Source of the DNA: Nemopilema nomurai
Lineage: Eukaryota > Cnidaria > Scyphozoa > Rhizostomeae > Rhizostomatidae
Assembly: GCA_003864495.1 (NCBI GenBank)
Contig: PEDN01001361.1
Location: 124,001-188,000 of the forward strand
Direction of reading: 5' to 3'
DNA: 64,000 nt
Made by a program: the position numbers and the translations under genes. Below are positions 1 to 13,975 of the stretch, one piece after another; positions within the stretch are counted from its first letter, which is position 1; each line of letters opens with the position of its first letter. The notes under the pieces were generated by a model. The model was not told the origin of the DNA. It saw only the letters and a program-made list of their open reading frames with translations, and did not search any database.

Positions 1-786
1 GCTTTTCCATCTAGCTCTATGTTTATTCCATCTAGCTTAGGTGTTAATTGTAATGGTGTATTGTGAATAAGTCATCTCGTTGCCTAGCTGTTGCAAGGCT
101 GAGATTTTGAAACAATGGAGTTATGACTAAGTGTTGCCTGTATTTAGAGAAGTGAGAGCGGCTTGTGGGAAATGTTGAGTCGGTTGGATTGTGGAAGGAT
201 GCCGTCATCGGGTTTCTTTCGACAGCGAAAACAAGCGACGGGGCCACTGTCCGACCAGCACCATCATGCGGGGCTTAAGCGAGCTGGGTACTAGCCTTGA
301 CGAGATCAAGCACTTGGCAAAAGCCCATAACAAACATCTTATCAGGGCCGGCGTTTTGTACTTGAAAGTGGAGGGGGGGGGTGCGAATGTGAAGATTAGA
401 AAAGGGTTTAGTAAAAAGCAGCCACCCGTACTAAATATTTTGGTCAGGGCCCTACTAAGCAAAATAAATTACAGAATGTTTGCCCCCCTCCCTTTCTTTC
501 TGTGGGGCCATGGCCCTACTGATTTCATTTGTGCTCGTAAATATGGGTGTAGTACATGAAGTCCGTGTTGTGGTTTTCCATCATATAGTGCTCAGTTACT
601 AATGAAAGTATCTCTTAATAAGTAAATATTGTAAAGCAGGATCGTAGTTTGAGTACTCTGGTAGGACCCTCTGTGCTGCACTGACACCCCTCTTAAGGGA
701 GAAACAGTACTGTCAGTAGATTGAATGCAAAAGTATATAACTGAACTCCTGTGCACAGCTTAACAAACATTTCTTTTGTTGCCCAG
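1..786. other. 5' flanking stretch: presumed intron of the TTC39-like gene
   Basis: No further TTC39 exon is recognisable here. A plus-strand open frame at 191-559 is relatively GC-rich over 230-360, but matches no TTC39 segment and runs through a G9 tract (373-381). The next exon begins in phase 2 after an AG at 785-786. Confidence 0.4.
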
Positions 787-3700
787 GTTTAGTGGAGGCG
801 TCAAGTATCCTTCAAGAAACAGAGGTTGCATACCCGAACTCAGGAATATTTCTCTATTTCAAAGCGTTGATACACAGGCTAAAGGTAAGATATGACTTAT
901 TGATTTAATACATATTTCCATTAGATATTTTCATCATCTCTTACGAAGATGGGCACATTCTTTAGACCATGACAAACGTGTAAAGATGTAAGCATCACAT
1001 TTGAAGCCCTTAAACACAGTATGTATGATTCATTAACTAAATGGTTTAGCAGTTATTGGCTAAATTTGGAAGCTAGCCATATGTTGTGTACTTTCATTGA
1101 ATGAAACTTAGCATTTGTTTGCTCATAGCAGCTTGCATTTTAAACCACAGTGCCGTTGAAGTTTCGTATAAAGTCTGTTTGTTTCTGCCATCGATGCTAA
1201 GCATTCCTCGCAGAACACAAGCCAGATGATATAAATATATATATATATATGGAACCTTTTCAGAAGCAAGATGTCACATTTCTATTTTGCTCTATAAAAC
1301 ATTTTTGATGGTACTTGATGGTAAGGCTATATTTGTTGCATCAGTTTATTTCTCAAATTTCTTCTTTCACACACGTCCCTTATTTACTCTTTCTTCAGGA
1401 GCTCCCTACTGAAACACTTCTATGTTTATGACGTGGACTAAACTAGAAAACTCGAAACGAAAACACTTAAGGTGAATTCATGAATGCCTATATTTTGGTT
1501 CTCTAGGGAGAGCTGGATGAGGCGCTGGGAGTTTTAGAAAAAGCCATGTTGACCACTGCTGACCAGAGAGAGGTTGCACTACTCTGCTACTATGACAAAG
1601 GCAAGTATTCTCAAGACCAGTGTATTTTATCGGGTCGAGTCCATCCCTCAAAAGCCCAAGTGTGCTAAAAATGAGGTTGGAGAGTTCCGTGATGTCGTCT
1701 CCACTCTTCATTCTTAGTTTTAATAGAATTTAGAGCTTTAATGTTTTAAGAAGAATTTGTTTTAGTGATTAGGAGACTTGAGGTTTATTTCAGCACGAAT
1801 GCACGCAAATTCACTTTCTTAATTGAATTGTGGTCCCGAAACTGATGAAAAATTATATTGATTTACAACGCTTAAATTTTTTTATCTTATTCTCTTGTTT
1901 GAAAAAGTGTTGTAATTAATTTTCTTCTCAGAAAAGCGCGACATTTTGTCAACAAATAGGCAGTTTTGTTTCTGGTCCATTCATCAAGCGATCTGTAACG
2001 CCGCTCTGCTGTTGCTGAGCATTTCATGTTTATAGTCATTTCATCCTTGTTTTACTGATTATACAAGGCTGAATTTTACATGTTTTATAATAGGTTGGTG
2101 CTATATGATGAAGCTAGAGTGGGAAAAGGCGATCCCATGCTTTTCAAGGTGGAAATCAAATGCTAATTGTTGTCTCTAAGCATCTCTTGATATTCTTTTA
2201 TTTCAACTATCTATACGAAGTATCATAATTTGTAAGACCCTTTGTTTACTGAAGCTGCTCAAAGTCTCAGCTCAAAGAAGTTAGATACAACTGTTAATGA
2301 AGATTTTCAAACTGTGAATCCATTGGATTTGTGTTTGTAGTGATGCTGCAGAGTTTGAATTGAGTATCATCTACCCTTGTTGCTGGATTTGTGCCTTTTC
2401 CTGATTCACATCTACTTTGCAATTCAGTTGAGGCATTTTTTGATCAAGTTACGAATCGCATCACACATGTCGTCCTTTAGACAAGCTTCAAAACCTTGAT
2501 TATTATGATAAACTGTAGTTTCTGCAACGCTGTCCAAGATGAGTATGCTTTTGAGCTCTACACATTTCGATAGATTAAATATAAGAGGTCTTCTCACAAC
2601 CATGTCACTATTTTATATTTCCATGTTGTATTAGTTTTTGATTTAGGCTGCCTTGAGCTAACTATGAATTTTAATATAATCGTATTTCCTTTCAAGGCTG
2701 AGAGGCGACTCCAAATGGTCTGAAGCCTATTATACCTACTTGCTTGCTGGTAAGATGCTCTTTTCCTTCCCTAATCATTTTCCTCACCAAAAGCTCTAAA
2801 CACTGATATTACCGGAATAGGCATAATTAACGAAGTCAGTTCGAAGTCTTCAAAAACCAAGCTTTAAGAATAATGTTGAGCCTTTTAAGACACGTTTGTT
2901 TCTGTTTTGTATATCAATTTGTCCAAATTTTTTATGCTTGAAAATGACACATTTAGATTTACATACTGTTACATTTAGTGATTTCAAATCTTTTGTAGCC
3001 AGATTTCGAGTTTTTTCAAGTCTGCACCGAGACATTAGTTGTATGATACGTAACCGTTCAAAAGTAGAAAAGTTTAGAAGCAAAAAGTTGAGTGTTCAGT
3101 GGTATGTCTGTTTCTGATTGAAAGAAAGCTACAAGGCAGATTAGGAGTAGAGGAATGTTTGAAAGCAAAAAGGGTCATTGCAGATAGGATTACTTTTTAT
3201 CAAACACTGAGCATTTCCGTCCCCCTCTTCAGGGTTTAACGACCCGGAGCAATTCAAATTTTTGATGACCTTCTCTAATACATATTGACGACCTTACTGC
3301 AATTTCATGTCCGTGATGTAAACTATTCCCGGGGTCTCCCTCTAGCCTCTAACCTTCTCCAAAGCAACTAACATCCACTCAAATGCCAGGATTCCGTGTC
3401 ATTTGCATCATATATCGTACAAATCATTGTTTTTCAGTCACGGAGGGAGCGCTCGGGCGTACGACGACTGCTTATGATTATTTGCGGTCGGTTCCAAAGC
3501 TGATAATCAGAAAAACCCAGCTGGAAAATTTCTTAGCAAGAAAGGTGCGTTTGTCTCTAATATACTTTTATTGTCACATTTTATACTTCGAATCCACGAA
3601 TTATAGATATAGATCGAATCCACTTCCTTTGCATGAATTTGTGTCCCTCACTGGAATATCACCCTTTCGTTTCTATTTGAACTTTGACTAGTATCTTTAG

Positions 3701-6680
3701 GATTTGGTAAGCATCATTGGTGAATCGACCATTGACCTACTATCTGTTTTTACTCTACAAAACGACCATGGCTCTTTAGTCACCTTTCCTTGGACATTTG
3801 CTTATTCGTTGATTGGTTGATCAAACGATCAGTGATAAATGTTTTCTTTCGTGAGCTGTTATACATGAAGCTGCGCTAGTCTATTTAGTGATTGACCGAT
3901 CTCTCGTCTAAGCTGCGCAGTCTCAAAATGGCGGAAATGGAAAGGTTCGCTTCGACCAAAATCAAAATGCAATGACTTACCTTTCGATAACATTGCGGTC
4001 ATTGCTTGTTGAATGCATATCCAGGCCGACGTTATCGTCATTTTCTTGCTCTCATTCTTTCAGGCTAATCTGTTCAAGAAGGTCGAGCCTACAAAAGAGG
4101 AATACACAGTTCTCTGCTTAGAGCTGCTGTATTTGTGGAACGCTTTATCTCAATGTGGAGAAGGTTCCTTACGAAGAATGCTCATAGGTAAGCCTCTGTA
4201 GGGTTTTCACGTGATAAATAGTAGATCGATATAGAAGCAATCAATATACTTAGTCAGTGAACAAATGAAATACTCAGTGAAATTGTGGTTAGTTTTTTCA
4301 TATTGAGGAATTTTGCTGGGAACCGCAAGCAATTAGGGAGTTGCAATCATAAGTTGCGCTGTTATTAAACCTGCTTTCCTCACTAAGATTGTTTCCCGTT
4401 AACTTCGTCAAACATTTTTTCTGGATTTGGCCTGCTTGTTCCTTGCTAACAGTCTATTTCAATTTTAATTGCAGCTCTAGAAAACTGCAGATCAGCTGCG
4501 ATGCAGCCTTTGAAAATTCTGATAATGGGTGTGGTCTACGCCACATTGAATGATAGAGACACAGCTATGCAGGTAAGAGAACACGTATTGGTGGTTTATT
4601 GATGCAATAACTTATTATTGCAATTTATTTGCCTTTCCGAGCATAAGTTGCTTGAATTTTTCATGTCGATTGTCATTTTTATAGTGTTCTATTCCATTTA
4701 TCTCATGTTCAAGTAACGCATCGTATTCGTTTTTGTTTGAAATCAAGAAAAACATTGAAAATGTGCCCTGCTAGAAACTGGTTCCAAATAAACTAGAAAC
4801 ATGTCTGATTTTTAACAAAGATCTGGGATTTGATAAATGTGTTAGAAAAGGGTGACCAGAGCGTAACAGTGCATTTTGTTATCCTGAAGCTGTCATGTAT
4901 AGCTTAATGACACACTGGACATGTAGAGATAGCACGTGTTGTGCATGCATGTCATAAGTGGGCTACGTGCCTTGTCATGTTTCTACACCCGGTTTTACTA
5001 GCCCAAGCGCTTGTGCCTGCTGCGCCGAAAGCAAATTTGCCAACTTCCTGATTTAACAGTTCTTATTCTTAAAGGTTTAGATTTGTGTTACATCTTTTAC
5101 TTACTAGGTTCTATGCAATTTGATCGCTATTTTAGTTCCAGACTGAAAAACGTTAGTTTAGACCTGTTAGTAATTAGTATCAATCATTCGCTCCACGAGC
5201 CTAAAAAATGCCTTTTTATGCCTGATTAAAATGAAGCCTTTCTCTTTCAAGTATTTGCGTGTTGCTTCTGTGAAGAACGACAACAAGCCAATGGACCCAC
5301 ACGTTGTGCCGTTCTCTTTGTATGAACTTGCCACTTTGCAGCTAGAGAATCCACAGGTATTTTGTTGAGTTTGTTTGCATCATTATGAATGAGAGAGTAA
5401 GGCTTTCAGTATTCTTTGTATTGAGTCCGCGTAAGAGTATGTTGTGAATGAATAACTGACACAAGCACCTTTATCAAAGCGAACACAACGCAGAGAGTTA
5501 CAGTATGTAAAGATAGGTTCATGTGAATTGCAATAATGTTTACCGGGAGCTGTTTGAACAACTGAACTTCCAGTTTACGATATATGAAAAGTCTTTTCAA
5601 AGCCACGCCTTTTCTACGTCATTGCAGAAATTTGCATTTGTCTAGCAACACTTGCATGGAGCTTCACAACATTTTTTAATTCCCTTTTCGTGCGTTTTTG
5701 CGTTGAACGGTAACGCGTTCAACCTCAGGCCAAAATTGCCAAGTTTAAACATCTGCGCTGTTTATTTGCTAAATAACGAATAATGTATTCTAAGGAAAAT
5801 TTTTGTCTCATTAACTTTTTTGTCAATAGGAGGTTGATAAAGGAAAAGCATTGCTCATTAAAGTCAAGGTAAATTGCCGATTTTTTATTTCCTATGGCGT
5901 ATAGCTGTGAAACACAGCTGTGACTTCTTTTATCGTATATAATATTTTGTATCAATGAAAGTTTAATCAAAATATGGGCTCCATTTTCAATCTGGTCCTT
6001 TGTAATGGTAGGAGGAGTAACGCTGGACATGGCAAGAATCACTAGGGGCAAGAGGGCAAGGTGTCCTCAAACACCATCGACAAATTTTGGATTCTCGACG
6101 CATCTAAGATAGCTTTTGACTAATGTATTGATATAGATAAGATAGCTTCCATTTTTCCGAATCTGCTTGAATAGAAATTAACTTATAGCTTTGACGTTAA
6201 ATATCACTCATAATATTAACTTAACTGGAAAGTGTGTGTATCCTTACTGGTATCAAAATATATGTAGTATATAATATGTATTTACGCGTGTCAACGTGGT
6301 CTTTTGTTCTATGAGAACACTTCATGCCTTACGTCTTTTGCCCAACTAGTACTTTATTGTTCTCTTGACGTCGCGGGGCTCTACTGTCCCTTACGAAACT
6401 GCTCCCTTTCCAGAATTGTTTTGTTTCCGGGGTATTCTATTTATGGGGTTATTCGTGGGGTTCTTTTTCCGGGGTATTCCGTTTCCGGGGTATTATGCTC
6501 ATTGGGATATTCTATTTTTGGAGTTAATCTTGTTATTTATTGAATGACCTGCCGGTTTTATTTTCCCGTTGTGGTAATACAAACTATCCTTTTTTCCAGG
6601 AACAATACAAAGACTATGACTTTGAAAACCGCTTGAATTTCAGAATTCATGCAGCCTTAAATTCACTGAAGCCGAAATAA
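787..6680 (+). CDS. TTC39: TTC39-family tetratricopeptide repeat protein, C-terminal ten exons (5' partial)
   Basis: Ten exons join in phase into the last 283 residues of a TTC39 (A/B/C-type) protein: 787-884, 1507-1600, 2094-2148, 2697-2749, 3438-3544, 4064-4187, 4475-4572, 5252-5356, 5830-5868 and 6600-6680 (TAA). The first visible exon carries two bases of a split codon, so the gene continues off the left edge. Family signatures seen are a YPNSGIFLYFKALIHRLKG block (PN..lFL.f...i..l.G), a WCY segment, KWSEAYYTY (vertebrate SKW/RWSKATYVY), VPKLIIRKTQLENFLARK, and the C-terminal block YKDYDFENRLNFRIHAALNSL, which closely matches the TTC39 C-terminus. The protein is all-helical TPR-like and no enzymatic motif is visible. 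Function is poorly known; mammalian TTC39B is linked to lipid metabolism and TTC39C to cilia. The A/B/C paralogue cannot be assigned from this part. The second intron begins with GC (1601-1602) rather than GT. An AATAAA follows the stop. Confidence 0.9.
1235..1250. repeat. Short (AT)n microsatellite
   Basis: An uninterrupted AT dinucleotide run of about eight copies in the first visible TTC39 intron. Confidence 0.7.
6424..6530 (+). repeat. Degenerate 16-bp tandem repeat in the last TTC39 intron
   Basis: The 13-mer TTTCCGGGGTATT occurs exactly at 6424-6436, 6466-6478 and 6482-6494. Between and after these copies are decayed versions (TTTATGGGGTTATTC, GTGGGGTTCTTT, CATTGGGATATTC) on a roughly 16-bp period. 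The array lies in the intron before the final coding exon (starts 6600). It is open in two forward frames, but the translations look like nothing known, so I read it as a decayed minisatellite. Confidence 0.6.
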
Positions 6681-6745
6681 TGTATCTCGGTTCTCTATTT
6701 TTAACGATAATTTAGGTGGTGAAAGCTAATGCCATAGAGCCAAGA

Positions 6746-6751
6746 AATAAA
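6746..6751 (+). promoter_or_regulatory. Probable polyadenylation signal of the TTC39-like gene
   Basis: A perfect AATAAA lies 66 bases after the TAA stop of the last TTC39-like exon, on the same strand. Such a short 3' UTR is plausible. The motif alone is common in AT-rich DNA, so the call rests on position. Confidence 0.5.
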
Positions 6752-9700
6752 GGGATTAAACAATAATGACAAATGATTTCGAAAGCCTCTTGAATTAGTT
6801 ATTAATGCTGCAACTTTTTAATTTCAATTGTTTATTTTCTAATTGATGTTTGATTTTCTACCGAAATCGGACTTATTTTCGAACGGATGCCATTTCTTAG
6901 CTTTATGGCCGTTTCTTGACATGATTAACTTTAAGCGCCCGTATAAGCAATGGAATATTAAGTTTGTGTATTTTCGTTATTCCTTTTGCCATGAAGATAT
7001 ATTCAAATGTAGGCTGTTTAATAATAGATTATTTAGACCTTCTTAAAATTCTGACTAGTAAGTCGAAGTTATCTTCCGTCCAGGCTATTGAAGGAACTTG
7101 GAATAAATTTCAGTAGCACTTTCAAATTATTTAAAATAGTTTATGAGTTGTAGTTATTTCATTTATCCTAGGCCTGCCTAGAGCTTTGAGGGTGCGTTGA
7201 GGAAACTTAATTTAATAGAAGTAATACCGATTCTTAAAAGGCCCTGTTTTGATCTGCTAGGCAGTGGGCCTATATGCCATCATTGCCCCTTCTTCCCTTT
7301 GCATTGATATGGAAAACAGATTTAATTCACATGAAAGCCTTTCGAGTCTAACCGCATTCAAAATATTTACTGTTAAGAACCTAAATCTCCTGGATGAAGT
7401 TGTTCAAAACATTCAGATTACAACCATGCTTTCATGTATGCATTGTTCGATTTCTGTCATGTTTATAGGGCTTCGCTTCTTGCAATAGACAGACAGGTTG
7501 TTTATTAGAACAGGCCACTGGCTGGCCGGAACTTCCCCAAAGTAAGCGATTAGAGAACTTCAATGCAAATTTTCACGTAGAGCTGGTGCTCAAAGTGTAT
7601 AATCTTTTCTCTTCTTGTAAAATTGTTAACCTTTCCTTGCATGTTTATTCCTTCTATGTATCTTTGTCTTATTTCTCTTTCTCTATGGGTTTTACTCTTT
7701 GTCATCAGTTATAGTTGCAAATTAAGTATGTTAAAAATATTTAAGTCGAAAGTTTAAGCTATATGACGCAATGTAATTGCAGTCGGAAAGGTATTGAGTT
7801 GACTGAAGGATTTGCCCTAGTTTAGTCATTATGTTTTAATATTATAGTCTGGATTACCATTAGGGACGACTTTGTAAAATTTTTACCGTATTTGAAATTA
7901 GTGCAGAATTGATGTTTCGAGGGAATTCATCCACTAACTAGTATTGAGTGTTCATTAGCGACCCATAACGGTGATTCACAAACATACTTGACTGAACGAG
8001 TATTTTTTGTCTCCCATTTGCAATCCCCCAATCTCACGACCAAACGAATAAAGTGTTTCATTTACATTCGATACTGCACTAATTTCATTATGGCTTTGTT
8101 TCAGCTGGCCAGACTCAGATATAGGCTATTTATTGTACATAACTTAAAAACATCTGTTTTGTGAAAGGGAGCTGTGTTAATAAGCACAACTATAAATGAT
8201 TTGCCTCTTTTTCTTTGTCTTCTTCGAAAATGCGATGCTCTAATCTCAAAAGTGTCTTCTGCTATTAGGATTTGTTGTTAGCAGATGCAATTATTAATTG
8301 ATGTCATGATAAATCTCCGCACTTCTATCACCATTCTTTACGTTATCTACGCCGCCCTTTCCCATAGAATACCCTTTGCAGTTCGCAGTGTCAAGGAGCA
8401 TTCCCCGTTCCTCTTTACCGTGGATAGATCGATAATGGGTTGTACAGTCCTGGCAGTGTATTTCTATAGGACTGAGCATGTATAGAACTGGCCTGTTGCT
8501 ATCAGAAGAAGCTCATAGTGAGATGGGAGTGGGAAAGCGAAATTGTTGTGGAATCTCTTTTTATTAGTTTTTGTACGTGATTTCTTTTTTGCTTTTGCTG
8601 TTTTCTCTAATTGCCTTTTTTAAGCTGAGACCATTTTCCCACATGGCTTTAGATGAACTCTTTCGATATATACTAACCCCCAGAAACCTCGCTATGCCGG
8701 CTTTACCCCTCTTGGACAATATACAATTGCCCATAAAACTACCCCCAAAACAAGTAAGGGAGATAAGCCTCGAAAAGACAAGAGTTTTGAATCAATTTAA
8801 GGTGGACTGCAAATAGACTCTGCTCTTTCAGGTTGAGAGCTTGACAGGTGATGGTCATCTTGTCCCATCTGGTCTGGGTTTTAGCGTCGCTTGTATAGCA
8901 GATAGGATTAATACGGACTTGTATCTTCATGGATTTTATTGTCACAAGCCAAGCTCCAAGGAAATATCGATTCCATTCGCATTGAGTCCTTTCAATAGGA
9001 GCCAGAAAAAATATTTATTTGCAAATGCTATTGAAACCATTGCTAGGAAATGCAGGTGACTCTTAAGATACTCTGCAGGTCCTTTAGTCTTAAAATAACA
9101 TTATTTGTTCTTTCCATGTTCTAAACACAAAAACTGCGATTCACTGCTTAACCTAATAAGCCATACTTTCAAGCAGAAAGCACAAGATGTCTTTTAAATT
9201 AAATGTTTCGATTTTCAAGTTAGACATACAGTACTGCATACCCAAGAAGAACAGAGTCTGTCTTGGAGTACCTTAAGGACATAAAGTAGTTATTCATACA
9301 AGAGGATTTTTTCAATTGAAATCAGCCCTTGTCAATTTATGTTGATATTGATAGGAGCTACTGAGAGTTTCTGGCAACTAGGAGTCGTGAAATATAGATT
9401 AAACCCCTCAAGTAGTAGCTCCTGTATTGATTCAACTACGATTACGTACTTCGGATTGAGCTGAATTGTTTCCCGTGCCTCTAATTCGGCAATTCCCTCA
9501 GATTTATAATATTTCGATTTTATGTTACTTGGGAACGGAATCAAATAGCTGATATTCTAAAACAAACCCGCCTGGCTGCAAATGTTTGTAAAATTCAAGT
9601 CTGTGAGAAAAATGACATTGTCTTAACGTCAATAGAATGTGCTCCGTAACCCAACAGTGCACCATGTGGAACCGTTACCCCCTGTAGTCGTTTCATTGTT

Positions 9701-12700
9701 TTAAGGTCGGGAAATATCTGGCAGCGTATTCAAGTCCCATTCGCAATGGTTTGCCAAGCCAAATACACACGAAAAATATTCAGATTTTCATTGTTAGATT
9801 TTATCGGAGCTATGTCAACAGCTTAGATAGCTTCAATAACTTGAAAACCAATTGATCCACTCCTTTCACCTTGAATTTGAGTCATTTTTCATACACGGCA
9901 AAGCAAAACTGGATAGCTATTATTTGGTACCCTGCTTCTCTATAGGTGGAGGAGCAATTTCAAAGTCCCTGGATAGCGGGATTTTAGCAGCACTGTCACG
10001 TTTTAGCTCTCCTTGCTAGACTCTGCTACAACACTACCAACGTTTGCATATGTAAAATGAGCTATCGTTTGCTCGTAACTCCTTTACCACCGGAATAAAC
10101 ATTGTACTTCAGAATGGTTTGATGACTCTAACATCGGTGCTAATAGAAGCAAGAGAAGCGTGAAGCGTAGCGTCGTCAGCTTCCAGAATGTCGCTGAAAA
10201 GTTGCTGTTGCGGTTATGTTGTTGTTGCATAAATAGATAAGGGGCCATCTTGGTCTAGATACTTTTTTAAGAACAAATACTTTTTTAACAAATACAATAG
10301 ATTTTATTTTTTCCTTGAAAAAGGCCATTCCTATCCTTTCTCCTTCCTATCAGTCGTCTTCATGTTTAACGCAGATGATTCTTATTTAAAACAGGTAATA
10401 GTTTACATTGCACGCAAGTGTACCTCGCACGCAGGTCCAATAACTTGTCCTTCTGTAAATAAGGCTACAAATATCTACAAATGCTGCGATGTGGAACGCA
10501 TATTATCTAGAACAGCCTTCAAAGGTACAGTTAGAGAAATGAATACAAGGAGGTAGCACGCATCGCCATTTGCGTGGTTACACCCACACAACGATAACAC
10601 ACGACCCCCTCCCCCGTCCATGCAAAAGGCGCGATCCAGTAGCAAAAAATGATCCAATGAAGAAAAACAAAGTACTCCAAATTCTGAAAGGCCTCAAAAC
10701 AGCAAGTGACAACAATCCTTAAATCATTTGGAAAGCAAGGTCATCCTTTCTTTAATGTGTTTTCAATGGAATGTGTCTGTATACAAAGTCTAACTCATAT
10801 TGTTCTAGGTTTCTAAAAGCAAGGAAAGTCTCTAAAACTAAATGCAGTTTTGACTCCACAATTTGTAGTTAAGCAAAATGAACTGAGTCTTTGACTACTG
10901 GGAGATCTCTATGGACATGTACTCAGATGACCCATTAAGGTTGTTTCCCGCTTGGAGTCCTGGAACCCAGAATAGTGCAAGCAGAAAGACCTTGCTCTTA
11001 TGAATTTCTAGACAACCCCTGTAGGCTAAAAACTTTTTGATAAAATCTGAAATACCTTCTAGGGTATGGTCCAACCCTTGAAAGTGCCATCTCAGCGAAT
11101 CTGCCATGTGTCTCTTTACCAACCATGACGTAAGAACTGCAATCCTTTACTGAAATGCCTGTTAGCATGCTAACATAGGGACCTATCGAGAGACCGGAGA
11201 TGATTTTATTAGTCAGTCAGCTACCAATCAAAAGATTCTTCGGTACTATACCTTCAGCTATAAAATCCGAAGAATAAACATACGATTGAATTGCTTCCTA
11301 TCTACAAATTTTGGAGGTCAGCAACCTAAAATGTTTTATGTTATAGTTTTAGTAATGGTGTAGAATTAGTAAACGTTCCTAAAATGTTGAGCAATTTTGA
11401 GAAAGGCATAACTTTTTGTCAACGGACTCACATCTTTTGCAGAAGAATCAAGAAAACTGCAAGTGAAATGGTTCTTCTGTTAATTGGTTTGTTGAGAATC
11501 TAAGTCTCTTCTCTATTTCAAGCAAAACAGCGGTACAGATGACCAGTGATAGGTACCTCACTGTCTCAAATAAGCAATTTAGAACTAATTTTTATGTTGA
11601 ACCCTATTCTAGCCACAGAGTACAGAGGCCTTTGGGGTCATTAAGCAGAGAATAAGGAAATGGTGTCAACCCATATCCAACTTCATGACAAGAATCTCAA
11701 GGAAATCTGGAACAACTTTGAATGCAGGAGTTCATGAAATGCTGGCGGATGTAGCTATGATGGACGTTCTATCTGTCTACACAAGAACAAGGCTTTAGCT
11801 AATTAAAGTAATAGAGAGCACGGGTACGAGGTCCGAAAATCGACCAGTAAAGAAAACTGCTTGGACAGATTAGTGCCTTAATGTTTCGCGAATAGGTACG
11901 TATCAGAGGTTTGGGGTTCCCCCATTGTTGCCTTGACCCTCTCTATTGGCTGCTGTCTCCGTCTAAAGCTGTCTCATGTCCCAATTCCCACCAATTTGAA
12001 GCCTGTTCTTGCCTATAATCTTCAATGGCGGGTGCTTTTCTTAAGCTTTTTGGCATTTTCCCTTGATAAAATTTCTCTCTCTCGACTTTTATTGTCAAAC
12101 GTTGTGACTTCATACATGACACAGGATCTACATTGTTTGTTGAAGCAGAAGCTAATGCCAGTGATAATGTTTGCTGGTACGACATTCTTCGGACACAGTT
12201 CGGCGTGGCTTTCAGGAAAATTTACCGCAGCGATAAAGCATATGTTCAGAATAAACCGCAAACGCACTTATCTATTTTCATGCACAACTAAGCCTTCGAG
12301 CTTTGAGATTCTGTTTGAAGCAAAATCTACTCTAAGCTTCAGATCAGATATAACGCAGGTGCTGGTGTCTTACAGTTAAGAATACAGATAAATTTAGCTT
12401 CAAAGCAAAGTTAACTTGTATTGAGGTACAAAGAATAATTCTTATCAACAATGCTTATCGCGAAAAATCACGATCTCCTTTTTGTTAAAGCCTCGGAAAG
12501 TTGAACTACCGTAACGACTTTTAATTAAAAACTTCCACTTTTGGAAAGTCAACTTCATAGCATCTTTCTCCTAGAGAGCATGGGACAAGGATATGCTTAA
12601 GGGTGCTTCCTAATAACAAAACCAACTGAAACGTTCCCCAAAAAGATGATCCAGTAATTCATGCTAACACTTCTACCTAACATACATTCTACAGTACCAA

Positions 12701-13975
12701 GGCAAATATTGAGATGACATAAGCGCCGCAAAGAAACACCGTAAGGTCGGTTAAACATTGATAATAACCTTTCTGCAAGTATCAAGAAAAAAATTAACAG
12801 TTGCTAAAGAGCTGTTTACAAAAAGTACGAATTTTCCGGCCCCTCTCCGGACTACACCACTGCGCCTTACACCTACTAAATTTTTAAAATATATTCTTAC
12901 GATTCTCATTTAACTCCACCCCTTTTCAGCAAAGACGTCCATACTGAATGGCTACTATACAAGCATAGCAGGAGAATCACCCCTTAAGAATAGACTTGTC
13001 TTTGTGGTATACGGGTGAGAGGCGCACAATAGACTGCAACGTTGGAAGTATACAAGACTCAACACATGTCAAGTCATGTCAAATAGTTTATTTTCATTAG
13101 AGCCTATATCATAATAGATTGCAGCGACGCAACTGAATTAGAAATTGGCGCGTATAAAAAAGGAAACTAGACAAGTCCTTGAGGAAAGAGAAGTACAAAC
13201 AACAATTATGATTTCGAATAACGTATCATAAGAACAAAACGATGTAACTACAACATAGCAAAAGTGGACTGCATATGTACAAAAGGCTACATCAGCAAAT
13301 CTGAACGGTCTCATGTATTCTTTAAGGAGATGTGGGATTCCACATGACTATGTTCGCCCCTTGCCCATACACTGCTCATCAGTGCAGTCCAATCAAGGAG
13401 ATAATCTTTCCAAAGGAAAATATCGAAAAACAAATAACGTGATCAAGGGAGATAAAACTTTTGCACAACCATCAGCCACCAACAACGATTATCTTCACCA
13501 GTCTTATGAAATAACAAAATCCTTCTTAAAAACCAGATTTTGACAATAAGTCAAAACTCTTGGTGACATATAGGCATTATGGTGAATAAATACTTCCAAT
13601 AGCTGGCACATGGAGGCAAACTGTCTGTAGCAAATGCATTTACAGGATCAAGATTCTTGAGTTGAGAGTTCTTGGTAATTTTATTCTGACTGCTGTAGTT
13701 TTCTGTCTAATTTCTCTCTAAGCTTAAAAGTTTTGAAATTTGAATATCATCATGAACAATAAATATTTTTGGCAGAGAAAAAAGTCAACGTGCTGTAGTA
13801 AGCAAAGGCATATGATAATGCTAATTTTTACAAAAGTTTCTCTTGCATGAAGCCCAGTCCATTTAATTACTTCAAGAAAATTCCTTCAACTGCTGGTTAG
13901 AGCATTATAAACATGAGCCTCCATGGTAAATTTGTAGTGTTGAGATGTTCCTGGTTGAATTGTTGACACCTTCCA
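6752..13975. other. Intergenic region between TTC39 and ENSA; no gene recognised
   Basis: The open frames in this 7.2-kb stretch are short (longest 148 codons at 11933-12379 plus). They lack family signatures, convincing splice context or codon-level coherence. The region separates two genes that end toward each other, so it should hold both 3' UTRs. A small imperfect tandem duplication (about 18 bp, built on ACTTTTTTAA) lies at 10261-10295. No tRNA, rRNA or transposase was seen. Confidence 0.5.
13680..13685 (-). promoter_or_regulatory. Candidate polyadenylation signal of the ENSA gene
   Basis: TTTATT on the plus strand reads AATAAA on the minus strand, about 290 bases beyond the ENSA stop codon. 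The position fits a 3' UTR end, but the motif is frequent in this AT-rich DNA. Confidence 0.35.

Noticed and set aside
11933..12379. 148-codon open frame on the plus strand, overlapped by frames on the minus strand
   Set aside because: No domain, no start context, and composition like the surrounding intergenic DNA; probably chance.
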